From positions 2,666,001 to 2,730,000 of the forward strand of contig NZ_AP019547.1 of the NCBI RefSeq assembly GCF_013168275.1: a stretch of 64,000 nucleotides of DNA, given 5' to 3'. This DNA is from Candidatus Nitrotoga sp. AM1P (GTDB lineage Bacteria; Pseudomonadota; Gammaproteobacteria; Burkholderiales; Gallionellaceae). The stretch's first letter is position 1, and the number at the start of each line of letters is the position of its first letter. Both the position numbers and the translations under genes were made by a program. Shown in pieces: positions 1 through 9,180 of this stretch. The notes beneath the pieces are model-generated. The model saw nothing but the letters and a program-made list of their open reading frames with translations, was not told the origin of the DNA and did not search any database.

Positions 1-207
1 GGCGATTTGGTGCATACGTTTGGGGATGCACATCTGTACCTCAACCATCTGGAACAGGCTGAGCTGCAACTGTCGCGCGAGCCGCGACCCCTTCCGATCA
101 TGCACATTAACCGCGATGTGAAAAATATATTCGACTTCAGGTTTGAGGATTTTAGCCTGGAAGGATATGACCCGTATCCGGCGATCAAGGCTACCGTGGC
201 GGTATGA
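1..207 (+). CDS. thyA: Thymidylate synthase, C-terminal end (partial)
   Basis: The gene enters from the left edge; about 68 codons are visible in frame from base 1. Thymidylate synthase methylates dUMP to dTMP using methylenetetrahydrofolate, in the cytoplasm. The visible part carries the family C-terminus: [13 protein letters not shown], then the aromatic FDFRFEDF stretch and the closing [15 protein letters not shown], which resembles the E. coli end (EGYDPHPGIKAPVAI). Its stop codon overlaps the start of folA by 4 bp (ATGA). This fits a thyA-folA operon in which the second enzyme regenerates the folate oxidised by the first. Only the active-site N-terminal two thirds are outside the window. 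Confidence 0.96.
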   Translation, partial: GDLVHTFGDAHLYLNHLEQAELQLSREPRPLPIMHINRDVKNIFDFRFEDFSLEGYDPYPAIKATVAV

Positions 208-725
208 TGAACGAACAAAGGGAAGAAATGGGGAAGGGCAGGGTGGCAATCATTGTTGCGATGGCCCGTAATCGTACCATTGGGCTTAATAACAGGCTGC
301 CTTGGCATATCCCGGCTGATCTTAAACGCTTTAAATCGCTCACCATGGGACACCATCTTATTATGGGGCGCAAGACTTTTGATTCTATCGGTAAGCTCCT
401 GCCCGGTCGCACTACCGTGGTGGTTACACGCAATCACGCATTAAAAATTGAAGGCTGCATCATGGCCTACTCGCTGGAAGATGCGATAAGAGCTTGTGCG
501 GGGGATGATGAGATTTTTATTGTCGGTGGCGCTGAACTCTACGCATTGGCCATGCCGTTAGTGGACACGATCTACCTCACCGAAATCAATCTAAATGTAG
601 CAGGCGATGCTCATTTTCCGGAATTTGATAAAAAACTATGGCAGGAATTAGCGCGCGAGCAATGCAGCCAGGAAACTCCCCAGGCATTGGAATATCATTT
701 CGTCACTTATGGCAGGAAAAAGTAA
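204..725 (+). CDS. folA: Dihydrofolate reductase
   Basis: Reduces dihydrofolate to tetrahydrofolate with NADPH, which thymidylate and purine synthesis require. The 173-residue protein carries [20 protein letters not shown], then [11 protein letters not shown] with the conserved active-site aspartate, the NADPH-binding GRKTFDSIG and RTTVVVTR, and VGGAELY near residue 110. It is slightly longer than the usual 160-170 residues because translation is taken from the ATG that overlaps the thyA stop. An internal ATG at 228, just after a GGAAG, would remove eight residues and put the first beta strand nearer the N-terminus. Translational coupling to thyA is likely. Confidence 0.96.
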   Translation: MMNEQREEMGKGRVAIIVAMARNRTIGLNNRLPWHIPADLKRFKSLTMGHHLIMGRKTFDSIGKLLPGRTTVVVTRNHALKIEGCIMAYSLEDAIRACAGDDEIFIVGGAELYALAMPLVDTIYLTEINLNVAGDAHFPEFDKKLWQELAREQCSQETPQALEYHFVTYGRKK

Positions 726-761
726 TAGTACTAGGGAACGAATGATATTTTAAACCACTAT

Positions 762-1544
762 TTACGCCCCCGTTTTCTTTCGACTTGTAATAATTAAATT
801 GTAAGCAATCTGTATTTCCTTTGCTTGTTCAGTTGCTACAGCGATCATGTCTTCAGGGACACCCTGGCCCATTAACTTGTCAGGGTGATATTGGCTCATT
901 AACTTGCGGTAAGCGCGTTTAATTTCTTGGTCGCTACTTTCCTTGCTTACTCCCAGCGCTTTATAGGCATCGTCCAAACTGGTGGCGGAAGATATTTGCC
1001 CCCCAGCAAAGTGCGACTGGTTTAAAACCATATCCAGTATTCGCTTAAATGCAGCCTCGTCATAACCAAAATGTCGGGCAATGTCTTTTAGCATTGTTTC
1101 TTCATCTGAATGAATATGCCCATCAGATAAAGCCATGACAATGAGATAGACCAGCAACATTTGCTTTAAATCATTCGTATTGCCACAAATGGCAATAAAT
1201 TTATTTAAGTTCGGCTTAATATCAAAATTTGCATCGGCTCCTTGCTTAAAAAGGGCAATGGCCTGTTGCCTATGCTCAGCGGACATTCCCAGTTTTTGAA
1301 TGAACTGTTCAACATGATCAATTTCATCTTGTGATATATGGCCATCCGCTTTAGCCAGTTTACCCATTGAAATAAAAACAGTTTCAAGAAATACTGATTG
1401 CCGTTGGGATTGGCTAAGCGGGTTAACTCCGCCCATACCATAAGCTCGATAACGATCAATAAAACTCCCTAGTAAATAACCAATAAAAGCCCCGAAAAAA
1501 CTCCAAAAATAAAAACCTAATAAGACACCAATTAGTTTAAACAA
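762..1544 (-). CDS. djlA: Co-chaperone DjlA (membrane-anchored DnaJ-like)
   Basis: A DnaK co-chaperone held in the inner membrane with its J domain in the cytoplasm. The 260-residue protein has three parts. Residues 1-30 form one glycine-rich membrane segment of the GxxxG type. A TerB-like helical region spans roughly 50-170 (ETVFISMGKLAKADGHISQ and a second ALSDGHIHSDEE acidic motif). The J domain starts near 190 (DDAYKALGVSKESSDQEIKRA) with the diagnostic HPD in YHPDK near 219. This order is typical of DjlA. The start is a TTG preceded by GGAG at about 6 bp. It is convergent with folA. Confidence 0.93.
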   Translation of the reverse strand: MFKLIGVLLGFYFWSFFGAFIGYLLGSFIDRYRAYGMGGVNPLSQSQRQSVFLETVFISMGKLAKADGHISQDEIDHVEQFIQKLGMSAEHRQQAIALFKQGADANFDIKPNLNKFIAICGNTNDLKQMLLVYLIVMALSDGHIHSDEETMLKDIARHFGYDEAAFKRILDMVLNQSHFAGGQISSATSLDDAYKALGVSKESSDQEIKRAYRKLMSQYHPDKLMGQGVPEDMIAVATEQAKEIQIAYNLIITSRKKTGA

Positions 1545-2037
1545 GGCAACTCCAAAGATTAGATGAGAAAAAACAAAGCCCCCGCCGCAAGTAACTGGGT
1601 ATTAACTGGACTCTTACAGTTCGCTGACTTTAGACAGTTTTTTGTATTTAGTGAAGGGTTTTTCACCACGATTAAATGTCGTTCTAAAAATTGACCATCC
1701 ATCACCCCTGATGCATCAGTTGCAGCCAGGAAAGAACGAGGTTGACTAACATTATATTTTATTTGGATCTCCATCAAGCTCTCACACTGCGCAATATATC
1801 GTCAGAGTGTATCCCGAAATTGATCCGCTAGCCTTGTGGGCGAAGCAGTGAAAAAGGATTGGCGGGCAACTGTTTTTTGCTCCGAGTTTTTCTAAAAAAT
1901 AAGGATTTTGCTTATTTTGTTATTTTAGCACCCATGCATAATGTTCTTTAACATTGGATCCGTAATCATTGTTTAACCTGTTGAGCGCCACTATTACCAG
2001 CCAACCGCCGCCTCTTATTAACCAAGGAGATATTTAA
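1545..2037. other. Intergenic stretch with promoter-like palindrome
   Basis: No well supported gene lies here. A 72-codon minus-strand frame (1559-1777) ends 14 bp before djlA and could be a small upstream gene, but it resembles nothing I know. The right part is AT-rich and holds the first copy of the AATAAG-N7-CTTATT palindrome and its -10-like box, described separately. Confidence 0.5.
1898..1942 (+). promoter_or_regulatory. Palindromic operator plus -10 box, copy 1
   Basis: AATAAG (1898-1903), a 7-bp spacer, and CTTATT (1911-1916) form a palindrome. A CATAAT box follows at 1937-1942. A start near 1949 would put the palindrome centre at about -42, the position used by class II activators, with a poor -35. 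The same arrangement recurs at 9086-9131 and 36864-36909. The likely target is the lipoprotein gene at 2038. Confidence 0.5.
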
Positions 2038-3309
2038 ATGTCAACTTTACGCAAAATGAACCTGCTGCAATGTACGCTCATGTCGACCGCAGTGCTGAGT
2101 GGCTGCAGCGCCAATCATTATTCGGTACACCAGGTAGATCTGCTCGACTCCGCCCAATCTGAGGTAATAACGGTTGATGCCAAGCGAAGATTCCTGGTTA
2201 GCAATGTCGTTACAGAAACGACTGAGGCAAAACCAGCCACACCCGCTATACCAGACACACCCGCTACAAAAGGCCATCCAGCCATGCCAGCTGAACCAAA
2301 AAAGATCGAACAATTTCGACGTTACTGTGCTGAACCAAGTCCGGATGTATTTTCCGTGTTAGGCCAAGCGTTTAGCGGTGGTGCCAGTTTCGGTCAAGCA
2401 GCTGACCCTAAATCCATGAATATCGACTTGCAGGCCGCGTTTTCAAGCAGCGAAATGGGATCTACCATTTCTCGCACACAAACCATCAATATGCTGAAAG
2501 AAATGATGTACCGTACTTGCGAAAGGTTCTTGAACGGGCAGATCGGTGCGTTTGAATATCCCATCATCGCGGCGAGAGATCAACGAATCATGACATCAAT
2601 CTTGGCAATCGAGCAATTGACGGGCACCGTGCTGCCCAAGCCGGTGGTCATTGCCGCAACCGGAAGCGCGTCTACAGGGCAATCAACAAATGATGCGATC
2701 CTTAGCCTGGACAATGCCAATAAAGAGATGGCCAAGAAAAAAACTGCTTCCGAAACAGCACAAAAAGAGTTCGCCGCGATCGACAATCCAGAGGGCTCTT
2801 GTGCAACATTGATGGCCAAAAAAGAAGATGAGGTGACGGCTGAAGAGGACAAAACAAAGCTAAAAAAGTGTAAAGAAAAACAAGGCAAACTCACGATAGC
2901 AAAAGAAGAGTTTAACAGTGCTAAAAATCATTATGACCTTCTCGCTAGCCTTGCAGGTAAGCCGGGTGTTTCAACTGCAACAACAAACGCGCTTTTGTTA
3001 TCGCCTAAAACAGAGGCTGATTCTAATATTGAACAGGCAAAATCCGAAACAATAAAGGCTGTTGCTTTCGTTGTTGATAAGATCGTTAAACGTTCCTTTG
3101 ATCAGGGTGATGAAACCTCATTTTTTTGCTACAGCGTCTTAAATAGTAAGCCGGAGGACGGCGCAGTACGGCAAGCCTGTCTCGACTTTCTTACAAAAAA
3201 GTTGAAAGATGATGCCGCTCAAGCGGATCTTAAAGCCGCTCAGTCTCTGAAAGAAACTCTTGAAATATCCGAGCAAATAAAGAATTTGAAAAGGGCTCAA
3301 GGCAAGTAG
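2038..3309 (+). CDS. Hypothetical lipoprotein with Pro-rich and coiled-coil segments
   Basis: I do not recognise a family. The 423-residue product starts with a lipoprotein signal: charged MSTLRKMN, a hydrophobic run, and the lipobox LSGC with Cys at about residue 23. Residue +2 is Ser, which favours the outer membrane. A proline/alanine repeat (TPAIPDTPATKGHPAMPAEP) spans roughly 68-88. A central domain has paired cysteines (RRYCAEP, MYRTCERFLNG). A Lys/Glu/Ala-rich, probably coiled-coil, part follows from about 230 to 300. A strong AAGGAG lies 9 bp before the ATG. The SGNH hydrolase gene follows on the same strand, separated by a small mobile element. A palindromic operator lies 95 bp upstream. 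Confidence 0.8.
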   Translation: MSTLRKMNLLQCTLMSTAVLSGCSANHYSVHQVDLLDSAQSEVITVDAKRRFLVSNVVTETTEAKPATPAIPDTPATKGHPAMPAEPKKIEQFRRYCAEPSPDVFSVLGQAFSGGASFGQAADPKSMNIDLQAAFSSSEMGSTISRTQTINMLKEMMYRTCERFLNGQIGAFEYPIIAARDQRIMTSILAIEQLTGTVLPKPVVIAATGSASTGQSTNDAILSLDNANKEMAKKKTASETAQKEFAAIDNPEGSCATLMAKKEDEVTAEEDKTKLKKCKEKQGKLTIAKEEFNSAKNHYDLLASLAGKPGVSTATTNALLLSPKTEADSNIEQAKSETIKAVAFVVDKIVKRSFDQGDETSFFCYSVLNSKPEDGAVRQACLDFLTKKLKDDAAQADLKAAQSLKETLEISEQIKNLKRAQGK

Positions 3310-3374
3310 ACATGGACAAGCTTGCAGAAAGAATTGAATCCGCCATACGAATAAATCAGGCTGGATGGTTTTAG

Positions 3375-3471
3375 GGAGGCGCTGATTAATTTGCGTTTTA
3401 AAATTCACATGGTTAGGAATCAATTTATTACGTGCGCAATTACGTAAAATTTTGAATTAATTAGCGTCTCC
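3375..3471. mobile_element. MITE-like palindromic element with TTAG target duplication
   Basis: A 97-bp element with no coding capacity. The ends are inverted repeats: GGAGGCGCTGATTAATT on the left pairs with the complement of AATTAATTAGCGTCTCC on the right, about 15 of 17 positions, and the complementarity continues imperfectly inward. It is flanked on both sides by TTAG (3371-3374 and 3472-3475). A YTAR 4-bp duplication is the signature of the IS5 group, so this is probably a non-autonomous derivative mobilised by an IS5-type transposase elsewhere in the genome. The rest of the 300-bp gap between its neighbours holds nothing else I can support. Confidence 0.7.
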
Positions 3472-3609
3472 TTAGTAAACGAGAATGACCAAGGTTTAAG
3501 GAAGCTGCAATACCAGAAAAAGATGCGACGAATAAATGTATCAAGCTTCGGGAGCAGGTAAGCAGAGATTAAGAGGTTGTGTATAAACTCACATATGGAG
3601 TAACAAATC

Positions 3610-4554
3610 ATGATTTCTGATACAGCAATTCAAGAAGCAATGGCAATGGGTCGCAGACAGGCTGAATCCATAATTTCATTTCGAGACAAAGAGCTTAAAA
3701 AGAGAAAAGCTGCGATTACTGCACTACCTAAATCAGTGCGCAGCATGGCTGCATTAGAACCTGAGATGATGGCGATACAAAAATCACTTGGGCCGCAAGC
3801 CAATGATGTGTTGGTTGCTGAAGGAGATTCTTGGTTTGATTATCCACTTCATGATGTTTTGCGAATTCTAGAAGATCACTATGGTTATGACGTTGAATCT
3901 GTGGCTAACAAAGGTGACAGAGTTGAAGATATGGCCTATTCCGGCGGGCAACTCGAAGAGTTCACGCGCCGTATTGAAAAAGTGCTTCGTAATGGCCCTG
4001 TTCCTCGTGCAATTCTCCTGTCCGGCGGTGGCAATGATATTGCAGGTGACGAATTTGGGATGTTGTTAAATCACGCTGAATCTGCAATAGCCGGACTAAA
4101 CAAAACTATAGTAGATGGAATAATAAACGAGCGGATGAAGATTGCTTATGTGACCATCATCAGCAAGATCACAAACGTATGCCAGATGCGTATCGGTCGT
4201 TCTCTACCGATCATAATTCACGGGTATGACCATCCTGTCCCAGATGGACGAGGATTTCTTGGAGGCTGGTGGTTTTTGCCTGGACCTTGGCTTGAGCCGG
4301 GGTTTCGCGAGAAAGGTTTCGATAAACTTCCAGCTCGAATTGGTATAGCAAAAGAACTTATAGATTGTTTTAACACGATGCTTAGTAAAGTCGCATCGCT
4401 CCCAGAATTTGCTCATGTGCATTATATTGATCTGCGCGGGACACTATCAGCGGCGAATAACTACAAAGACGACTGGGATAACGAGTTGCATCCAAGTGAA
4501 AGTGGCTTCGAAAAGGTGACTAGCAAGTTCGCACAGGTCATTGCTAAGTTGTAA
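3610..4554 (+). CDS. SGNH/GDSL-type hydrolase
   Basis: A 314-residue predicted esterase or lipase-like hydrolase; the substrate is unknown. The SGNH blocks are visible: block I as EGDSWFDYP with the nucleophile Ser at 74, block III as LLSGGGNDIAGDEF with Asn at about 142, and block V as DNELHPS with Asp 290 and His 294. The block II Gly is probably in NKGDR near 102. The first 60 residues are helical and Lys/Arg-rich and are not part of the usual fold. No signal peptide is seen, so it is probably cytoplasmic. It follows the lipoprotein gene with the same polarity, but a MITE separates them. GGAG lies 8 bp before the ATG. Confidence 0.83.
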   Translation: MISDTAIQEAMAMGRRQAESIISFRDKELKKRKAAITALPKSVRSMAALEPEMMAIQKSLGPQANDVLVAEGDSWFDYPLHDVLRILEDHYGYDVESVANKGDRVEDMAYSGGQLEEFTRRIEKVLRNGPVPRAILLSGGGNDIAGDEFGMLLNHAESAIAGLNKTIVDGIINERMKIAYVTIISKITNVCQMRIGRSLPIIIHGYDHPVPDGRGFLGGWWFLPGPWLEPGFREKGFDKLPARIGIAKELIDCFNTMLSKVASLPEFAHVHYIDLRGTLSAANNYKDDWDNELHPSESGFEKVTSKFAQVIAKL

Positions 4555-4679
4555 CCTATTGCTGTCCCAATTTTTTATTAAAAAAGGGCGTTACCATTTT
4601 ATTTTTCATTTTCTGCCTTCCTGGTTGTCTTTGTGAGAGATACTTCAACTGCGTTCGCCGTTTGTTTTTGCATTTGTAA

Positions 4680-5969
4680 TCAGTTGCCAAAGTGTCGTCG
4701 CACCATTTTTTTCATAAGGGCTCTCATTTCTGCTTCAGATGCGTGAACGGTCGTTTCGTAAACTTTACTGGCAATGCTCGAGAATACCTTGAGTAATTTT
4801 GGGTCAAAGTGGGTGCCCGATCCTTTCTGAAGAATATCCATTACCTCATTTAGCGGTAGCGGGTTTTTGTAGGGGCGTTTTGAACACAGGGCGTCAAATA
4901 CATCAACTATGGCAAATATGCGTGCAAGGAAAGGGATGGCTTCACCGGCTAGTCCTCGCGGATACCCTGAGCCGTCCCATTTTTCATGGTGGGCGGCTAC
5001 TACCTCTCTAGCGCCATCCAGCCAGCCACTGCCGGTGATGATTTCTTCGCCGATTGTAACGTGAGTGCGCATCACTTTCATTTCATCCTCTGTCAGCTTG
5101 GCTGGCTTGAGCAGAATCGCATCGGGAATCCCGATTTTTCCGGTATCGTGTAAAAAGCTGCCGGCAATTAATGCTTGCATCCGGTCTCCCTTAATTCCGA
5201 GAGTCTCGGCCAGGATGGCGGAGACCCATGCCACACGATAGTTGTGCGTGCCCGTAATCGAATCACGTTTGGCAATCGCACGTCCTAGCGCCTCCATCAT
5301 CGAAATATGCGATTCAAGCAACTCTTGAGCTTTGTGTTGATTTTCGGAGGAGAGACGAATCACGACGGGGAATAGCACGCCACCACACAGTAAAGATGCC
5401 AATCCCACCATCAAAGCGACCATAAGAGAATCCATCAGAATCTGTTTTTTCTGCCACGCGGGGACAAGACGAGTCCCTTCGAAATAGCCCGCCAGATTTC
5501 CATTTTCCTCCCGCAAGGGCGTAAATACTTGCAAGACCCAACGATCTGCGGACAAATTAAAGCTTTCATAAATGGGGGTTTGATAGCTTGGCGGCGCGTG
5601 ATGGTGGATTTCCTGCTCAAGTAATTGCCCCTCAGCAGTCATGGCCTCGGCCAGTTTGATTCCGTTTGAATCGTAGATTTCTGCAATCTCAAATAATCCC
5701 TCTGCCAAGGTGCGTGCAGCCTTTTCGGCATTTACGCTTATCTCATGAGAGTCGGGCCGGTGCATTAGCAGGCGGTGTGACTCTTCCATGGCAAAAGAGA
5801 CGATGCCTTTCTCGGCATTTAGACGCGATATGTACCAAGCCAGAGGGCTGGCAATACTGGCAAGGGTCAGCGATACCATCGCAATCTTGAGTGCAACTTT
5901 GCGTTTGAAAGTGATCACGACTAAGTCCAATATATTTTTGGGTAGCGGTAAGCAACAAATTGAGTGCAA
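4680..5969 (-). CDS. HD-GYP domain cyclic-di-GMP phosphodiesterase with membrane sensor
   Basis: HD-GYP proteins hydrolyse cyclic di-GMP. The 429-residue protein has two membrane segments (about 25-47 and 181-205) enclosing a periplasmic sensor of about 130 residues, then an HD-GYP domain. Metal ligands are visible in SFLHDTGKIGIP (HD at 274-275) and HHEKWDGSGYP (GYP at 335-337), followed by the family segment RIFAIVDVFDALCSKRPYK. The enzyme should therefore be active and respond to an external signal. The furthest start is a TTG; a GTG at 5918 would remove 17 residues and place the first membrane helix nearer the N-terminus, and is equally plausible. A dispersed inverted repeat lies just upstream. 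Confidence 0.9.
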   Translation of the reverse strand: MHSICCLPLPKNILDLVVITFKRKVALKIAMVSLTLASIASPLAWYISRLNAEKGIVSFAMEESHRLLMHRPDSHEISVNAEKAARTLAEGLFEIAEIYDSNGIKLAEAMTAEGQLLEQEIHHHAPPSYQTPIYESFNLSADRWVLQVFTPLREENGNLAGYFEGTRLVPAWQKKQILMDSLMVALMVGLASLLCGGVLFPVVIRLSSENQHKAQELLESHISMMEALGRAIAKRDSITGTHNYRVAWVSAILAETLGIKGDRMQALIAGSFLHDTGKIGIPDAILLKPAKLTEDEMKVMRTHVTIGEEIITGSGWLDGAREVVAAHHEKWDGSGYPRGLAGEAIPFLARIFAIVDVFDALCSKRPYKNPLPLNEVMDILQKGSGTHFDPKLLKVFSSIASKVYETTVHASEAEMRALMKKMVRRHFGN

Positions 5970-6018
5970 TTTGGTGCAAGCGCGTGCTGATTTGGATTAT
6001 GAGCTTGTCTTATTTTTG

Positions 6019-6132
6019 ATTGATCCGGCACGGTGAAGTATTAACTTCGTTCGAGCTGAGCTTGTCGAAGCCCATCCACCTTTCGACGGGCTCAAGGCGA
6101 ACGGACTTCAGACATAATCTGGCCGAATCAAT
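6019..6132. repeat. Dispersed nested inverted repeat, copy R1
   Basis: Outer arms ATTGATCCGGC (6019-6029) and GCCGAATCAAT (6122-6132) are complementary at 10 of 11 positions. Inside is a second inverted repeat built on GAGCTTGTCGAAG and TTCGACGGGCTC. Related copies are at 20167-20274 and 43222-43342. It has no coding capacity and looks like a REP/MITE-type element. Confidence 0.7.
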
Positions 6133-6432
6133 AGAATGCCAAGAATTATTTCTTATACTGCCAGCTTTTGCTGAGTAAGCCAATCAACGTAGTACTCAGC
6201 ATGCTGACATATCCCTCCCGGCTCGGAGTAGCGGAGTTCCGGCTACGCATTCGTTACGTGATACATGAGATGGCAAGCCAAGCTGGAAAAGCTCGGTGAG
6301 CATGGCGATTAAATTGGCTGAGTTAGCAATGCTGTGCGAATCTTCAGAAGCGTATTTGTCTTGACACAGGAATAATGTAATCCAGATTAATGGTTACAAT
6401 TCGAAAATCCTGTGTAACTCTGTGGTTTAAAA
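6133..6432. other. Intergenic stretch before the Lon-like gene
   Basis: No gene is supported. TTGACA at 6361-6366 with an AT-rich GATTAA 18 bp later is a possible promoter for the Lon-like gene at 6433; the -10 match is weak. Nothing else is seen. Confidence 0.35.
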
Positions 6433-8853
6433 ATGCTGATCTTAAATCTGACGCCCGCCGACCTGCGTATCAACATCGATTCCAATTTGCTCGGGTTTTC
6501 TGATACTTCAGAATTGCTGACGTATCCACTACCCTGGATCGGGCAGGAGCGCGCGGAAATGGCCGCCCGCTTTGGTCTTGGAATGGATCAGCCGGACTAT
6601 AACCTGTTCGTATTGGGTGAAGTCGGCAGTGGCCGCACTTCGTTACTCAGACAAGCGATGCAGGTAGCCGCCGCAAATAAAGCGGTGCCGCCTGACTTAT
6701 GTTATCTGCATAATTTCGACGCACCGGAAAGACCCCAGGCTCTGTATTTGCCTGCCGGGCAGGGACGCCTGCTGCGCCAACTCATGGTGCATATGACGAT
6801 ATCCCTGCAGACAGATATACCACAATGTCTGGAGGGGCAGGGTTTCAAAGTGGAAAGCGAGCGCATTGTAAAAATCTACAAGGAAGAAGAAAGCAAGAAC
6901 TACGCCGAACTCGAGGCATTTGCCGAAGCCCGCAAGTTTGCTATTCAGCGTGAGGCAGGGCGTATGGTTTTCACTTTATTGGATAAAGAAAGGCATGCAC
7001 TTACTGAAGATGAAGTGCTTGTATTGCCGAAAGAACACCGGGCTGAGATAGAGCAGGCTGAGCAGGAACTGCACGCGAAGATTACCAGCTATTTTGAGAA
7101 AACCCGGCCGCTGGAGAGGGCTATGAATGATGCTTTGGCGGTCTTGCGGCGCCAAGTCGTGGAGCCGTTGTTGAATCATGAATTACAGGGAATCAGGGAC
7201 GGATTGAAACAGGAGATCAAAGATGACGTCAAGCTTAGTGCTTATCTGGAGCGGGTCATGCAGGACGTACTCGATCATCTTGAGCAGTTCAAGGTTTCCG
7301 ATACGGATGAGGAAAGTCGGCAGGAGGTATTAAGCAAAGTATTATCCCGTTACCGGGTTAACCTGGTAGTGGACAATGATGGCCTGAGCGGTGCGCCGGT
7401 AATCGTTGAAGATAATCCATTATTCCGTTCACTGTTTGGCAGTATTGAATATCAGACCGGGAGCGATGTGCTGGTAACTGATTTTACCCGCATCCGCGCT
7501 GGGAGTTTGCACAAAGCCCACGGGGGTTTTCTCATGCTGCATCTACGCGATTTGCTGGCCGATGATATGGTGTGGGGGAAGCTGCGGCGCTTGTTGCGTA
7601 GTGGCAAGCTGCAAATCGAAGAGCCGGGTACCGCTCTTACACCGATTGCGGCCGTCTCCCTTGAACCCGAAGCCGTGAAGGTTGAAGTTAAGATCATTCT
7701 GATTGGTTCGCGCGAACAGTATTATGAGTTGCAGGAGGAGGATCCGGAGTTCGCACGCCGCTTTCGGGTCAAAGTAGACTTTGCCGAAAGCTTTTTATCC
7801 AGTGCTGAAACTCGCCGTGCTTCGTCAATTTTTATTGCCCATGCTTGCCAGGAGATGGGGCTGCCGCATTTTTCCGCCGCCGCCGTAGCACGTTTGCTAG
7901 AAGATTCCCATCGAGAAGCGGACGACCAATCTCGTCAAAGCGCGATCTTCGCCCGTACTGAGGCCCTGGTAATGGAAAGTGCTGCGCTCTGCCGCGCTCG
8001 TGCCGGCCTTTTAGTTGATGCAGCGGATGTAGAGGCTGCACTTCAGGCGCACATCTTGCGCCACGATTATCCCGCTCAGCGCTTGCAAGAATCCATTGCA
8101 GAAGGTGATTTGCTGATTACGGTGCATGGTGAGAAGGTGGGCCAGCTCAACGGTCTTTCCCAGATAGATCTGGGGGATTACCGTTTTGGTTTTCCAATAC
8201 GAGTCACGGCGCGCACCTTTGCTGGTGAAGATGGTTTGCTCAATATTGGACGCGAGGTGGAAATGTCCGGGCCGATCCACGATAAGGGCGTGTTCATTTT
8301 GCAGAACTATCTGTCCGCTTTATTTGCCCATATTGCACCGCTCGCGCTTAATGCTTCAATTGTTTTTGAACAGGACTATTACGGGGTAGAGGGTGATTCT
8401 GCTTCCTGTGCCGAACTTTATGTTTTACTTTCATCTTTGTCGGGTTTGCCTCTCAAGCAAGGTATTGCGGTTACCGGCGCGGTCAATCAGTACGGAGAAG
8501 TGTTGCCGGTGGGTGGAATTAACGAAAAAATAGAAGGTTATTTTCGCGTCTGCGAAACGGCTGGCTTGGACGGCAGCCAGGGCGTGCTGATTCCACACCG
8601 TAATCGCCGGAATCTGATGTTGGAACACAAGGTCATCGAGGCCGTCGCTAAAGGTTTATTTCATATCTACACCGCAGAGCATACAAACGAAGGCATAGAA
8701 CTGCTTACCGGTTTCCCGGTCGGCATCGCGAACGGAATGGGTCATTATCCTTATGACAGCGTGCTGGGCCACGCCCAGAAAACCTTATTGGCCTATCGCC
8801 GCGCCTGTCAGGTGCAGGAACATCCGAAGGAAGGACGCAAGCATTTGCGTTGA
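6433..8853 (+). CDS. Lon-like ATP-dependent protease (LonB/YcbZ type)
   Basis: An 806-residue AAA+ protease with an S16 protease domain fused at the C-terminus. The Walker A is GEVGSGRT at 62-69. A long charged helical insert follows (about 140-290), then the AAA core (GGFLMLHLRDLL, IILIGSREQYYELQEEDPEFARRF). The protease domain begins near 560. Catalytic Ser 656 lies in EGDSASCAELY and Lys 699 in GGINEKIEGYF; the 43-residue Ser-Lys spacing equals that of E. coli Lon. The N-terminal substrate-binding domain of classical LonA is absent, which assigns it to the LonB-like/YcbZ family. The role is cytoplasmic protein quality control; natural substrates are unknown. Confidence 0.9.
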   Translation: MLILNLTPADLRINIDSNLLGFSDTSELLTYPLPWIGQERAEMAARFGLGMDQPDYNLFVLGEVGSGRTSLLRQAMQVAAANKAVPPDLCYLHNFDAPERPQALYLPAGQGRLLRQLMVHMTISLQTDIPQCLEGQGFKVESERIVKIYKEEESKNYAELEAFAEARKFAIQREAGRMVFTLLDKERHALTEDEVLVLPKEHRAEIEQAEQELHAKITSYFEKTRPLERAMNDALAVLRRQVVEPLLNHELQGIRDGLKQEIKDDVKLSAYLERVMQDVLDHLEQFKVSDTDEESRQEVLSKVLSRYRVNLVVDNDGLSGAPVIVEDNPLFRSLFGSIEYQTGSDVLVTDFTRIRAGSLHKAHGGFLMLHLRDLLADDMVWGKLRRLLRSGKLQIEEPGTALTPIAAVSLEPEAVKVEVKIILIGSREQYYELQEEDPEFARRFRVKVDFAESFLSSAETRRASSIFIAHACQEMGLPHFSAAAVARLLEDSHREADDQSRQSAIFARTEALVMESAALCRARAGLLVDAADVEAALQAHILRHDYPAQRLQESIAEGDLLITVHGEKVGQLNGLSQIDLGDYRFGFPIRVTARTFAGEDGLLNIGREVEMSGPIHDKGVFILQNYLSALFAHIAPLALNASIVFEQDYYGVEGDSASCAELYVLLSSLSGLPLKQGIAVTGAVNQYGEVLPVGGINEKIEGYFRVCETAGLDGSQGVLIPHRNRRNLMLEHKVIEAVAKGLFHIYTAEHTNEGIELLTGFPVGIANGMGHYPYDSVLGHAQKTLLAYRRACQVQEHPKEGRKHLR

Positions 8854-9180
8854 GTAACGGGAGCAGGCTTCAAAGATCCTCATGCAGTGCGTCTTTTATT
8901 TTCTGAATATCAGCACTGGGCACAAAGCTTTTGATACATGCCGACCCTGTTACCCGGAAGGTTAATGGATAACACCTTTGATGGAATTGTTTAGCCCGGT
9001 TCTAATTTTTGGTACTTCGATGCTTTTCCTATAGCTTCTTTAAAATTAAGTGCGTCGCATATTTTAAGAGTTTTGTTTAATCAAAAATAAGCAATTTGCT
9101 TATTCGTCTTTTTTATGTGTGGTTTTATTATGTAATTACCATCGGAATAGTATTAAAAAATTGATACTTGGAGGTAATAC
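8854..9180. other. Intergenic stretch with palindrome copy 2
   Basis: No complete gene. A minus-strand frame ending near 8878 reads as a plausible protein C-terminus for about 40 codons (ending IKDALHEDL) but has no start and a stop just upstream; it may be a remnant. The right half is AT-rich and carries the second copy of the AATAAG-N7-CTTATT promoter element. Confidence 0.4.
9086..9131 (+). promoter_or_regulatory. Palindromic operator plus -10 box, copy 2
   Basis: AATAAG (9086-9091) and CTTATT (9099-9104) with a 7-bp spacer, followed 21 bp later by TATTAT (9126-9131). A start near 9138 puts the palindrome centre at about -43. It shares about 25 of 26 core bases, beginning ATCAAAAATAAG, with copy 3. 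The likely target is the monooxygenase gene at 9181, with a leader of about 43 nt and a GGAGG site. Confidence 0.55.

Noticed and set aside
1559..1777. 72-codon minus-strand frame upstream of djlA
   Set aside because: No homology recalled, weak ribosome site; kept as a note only.
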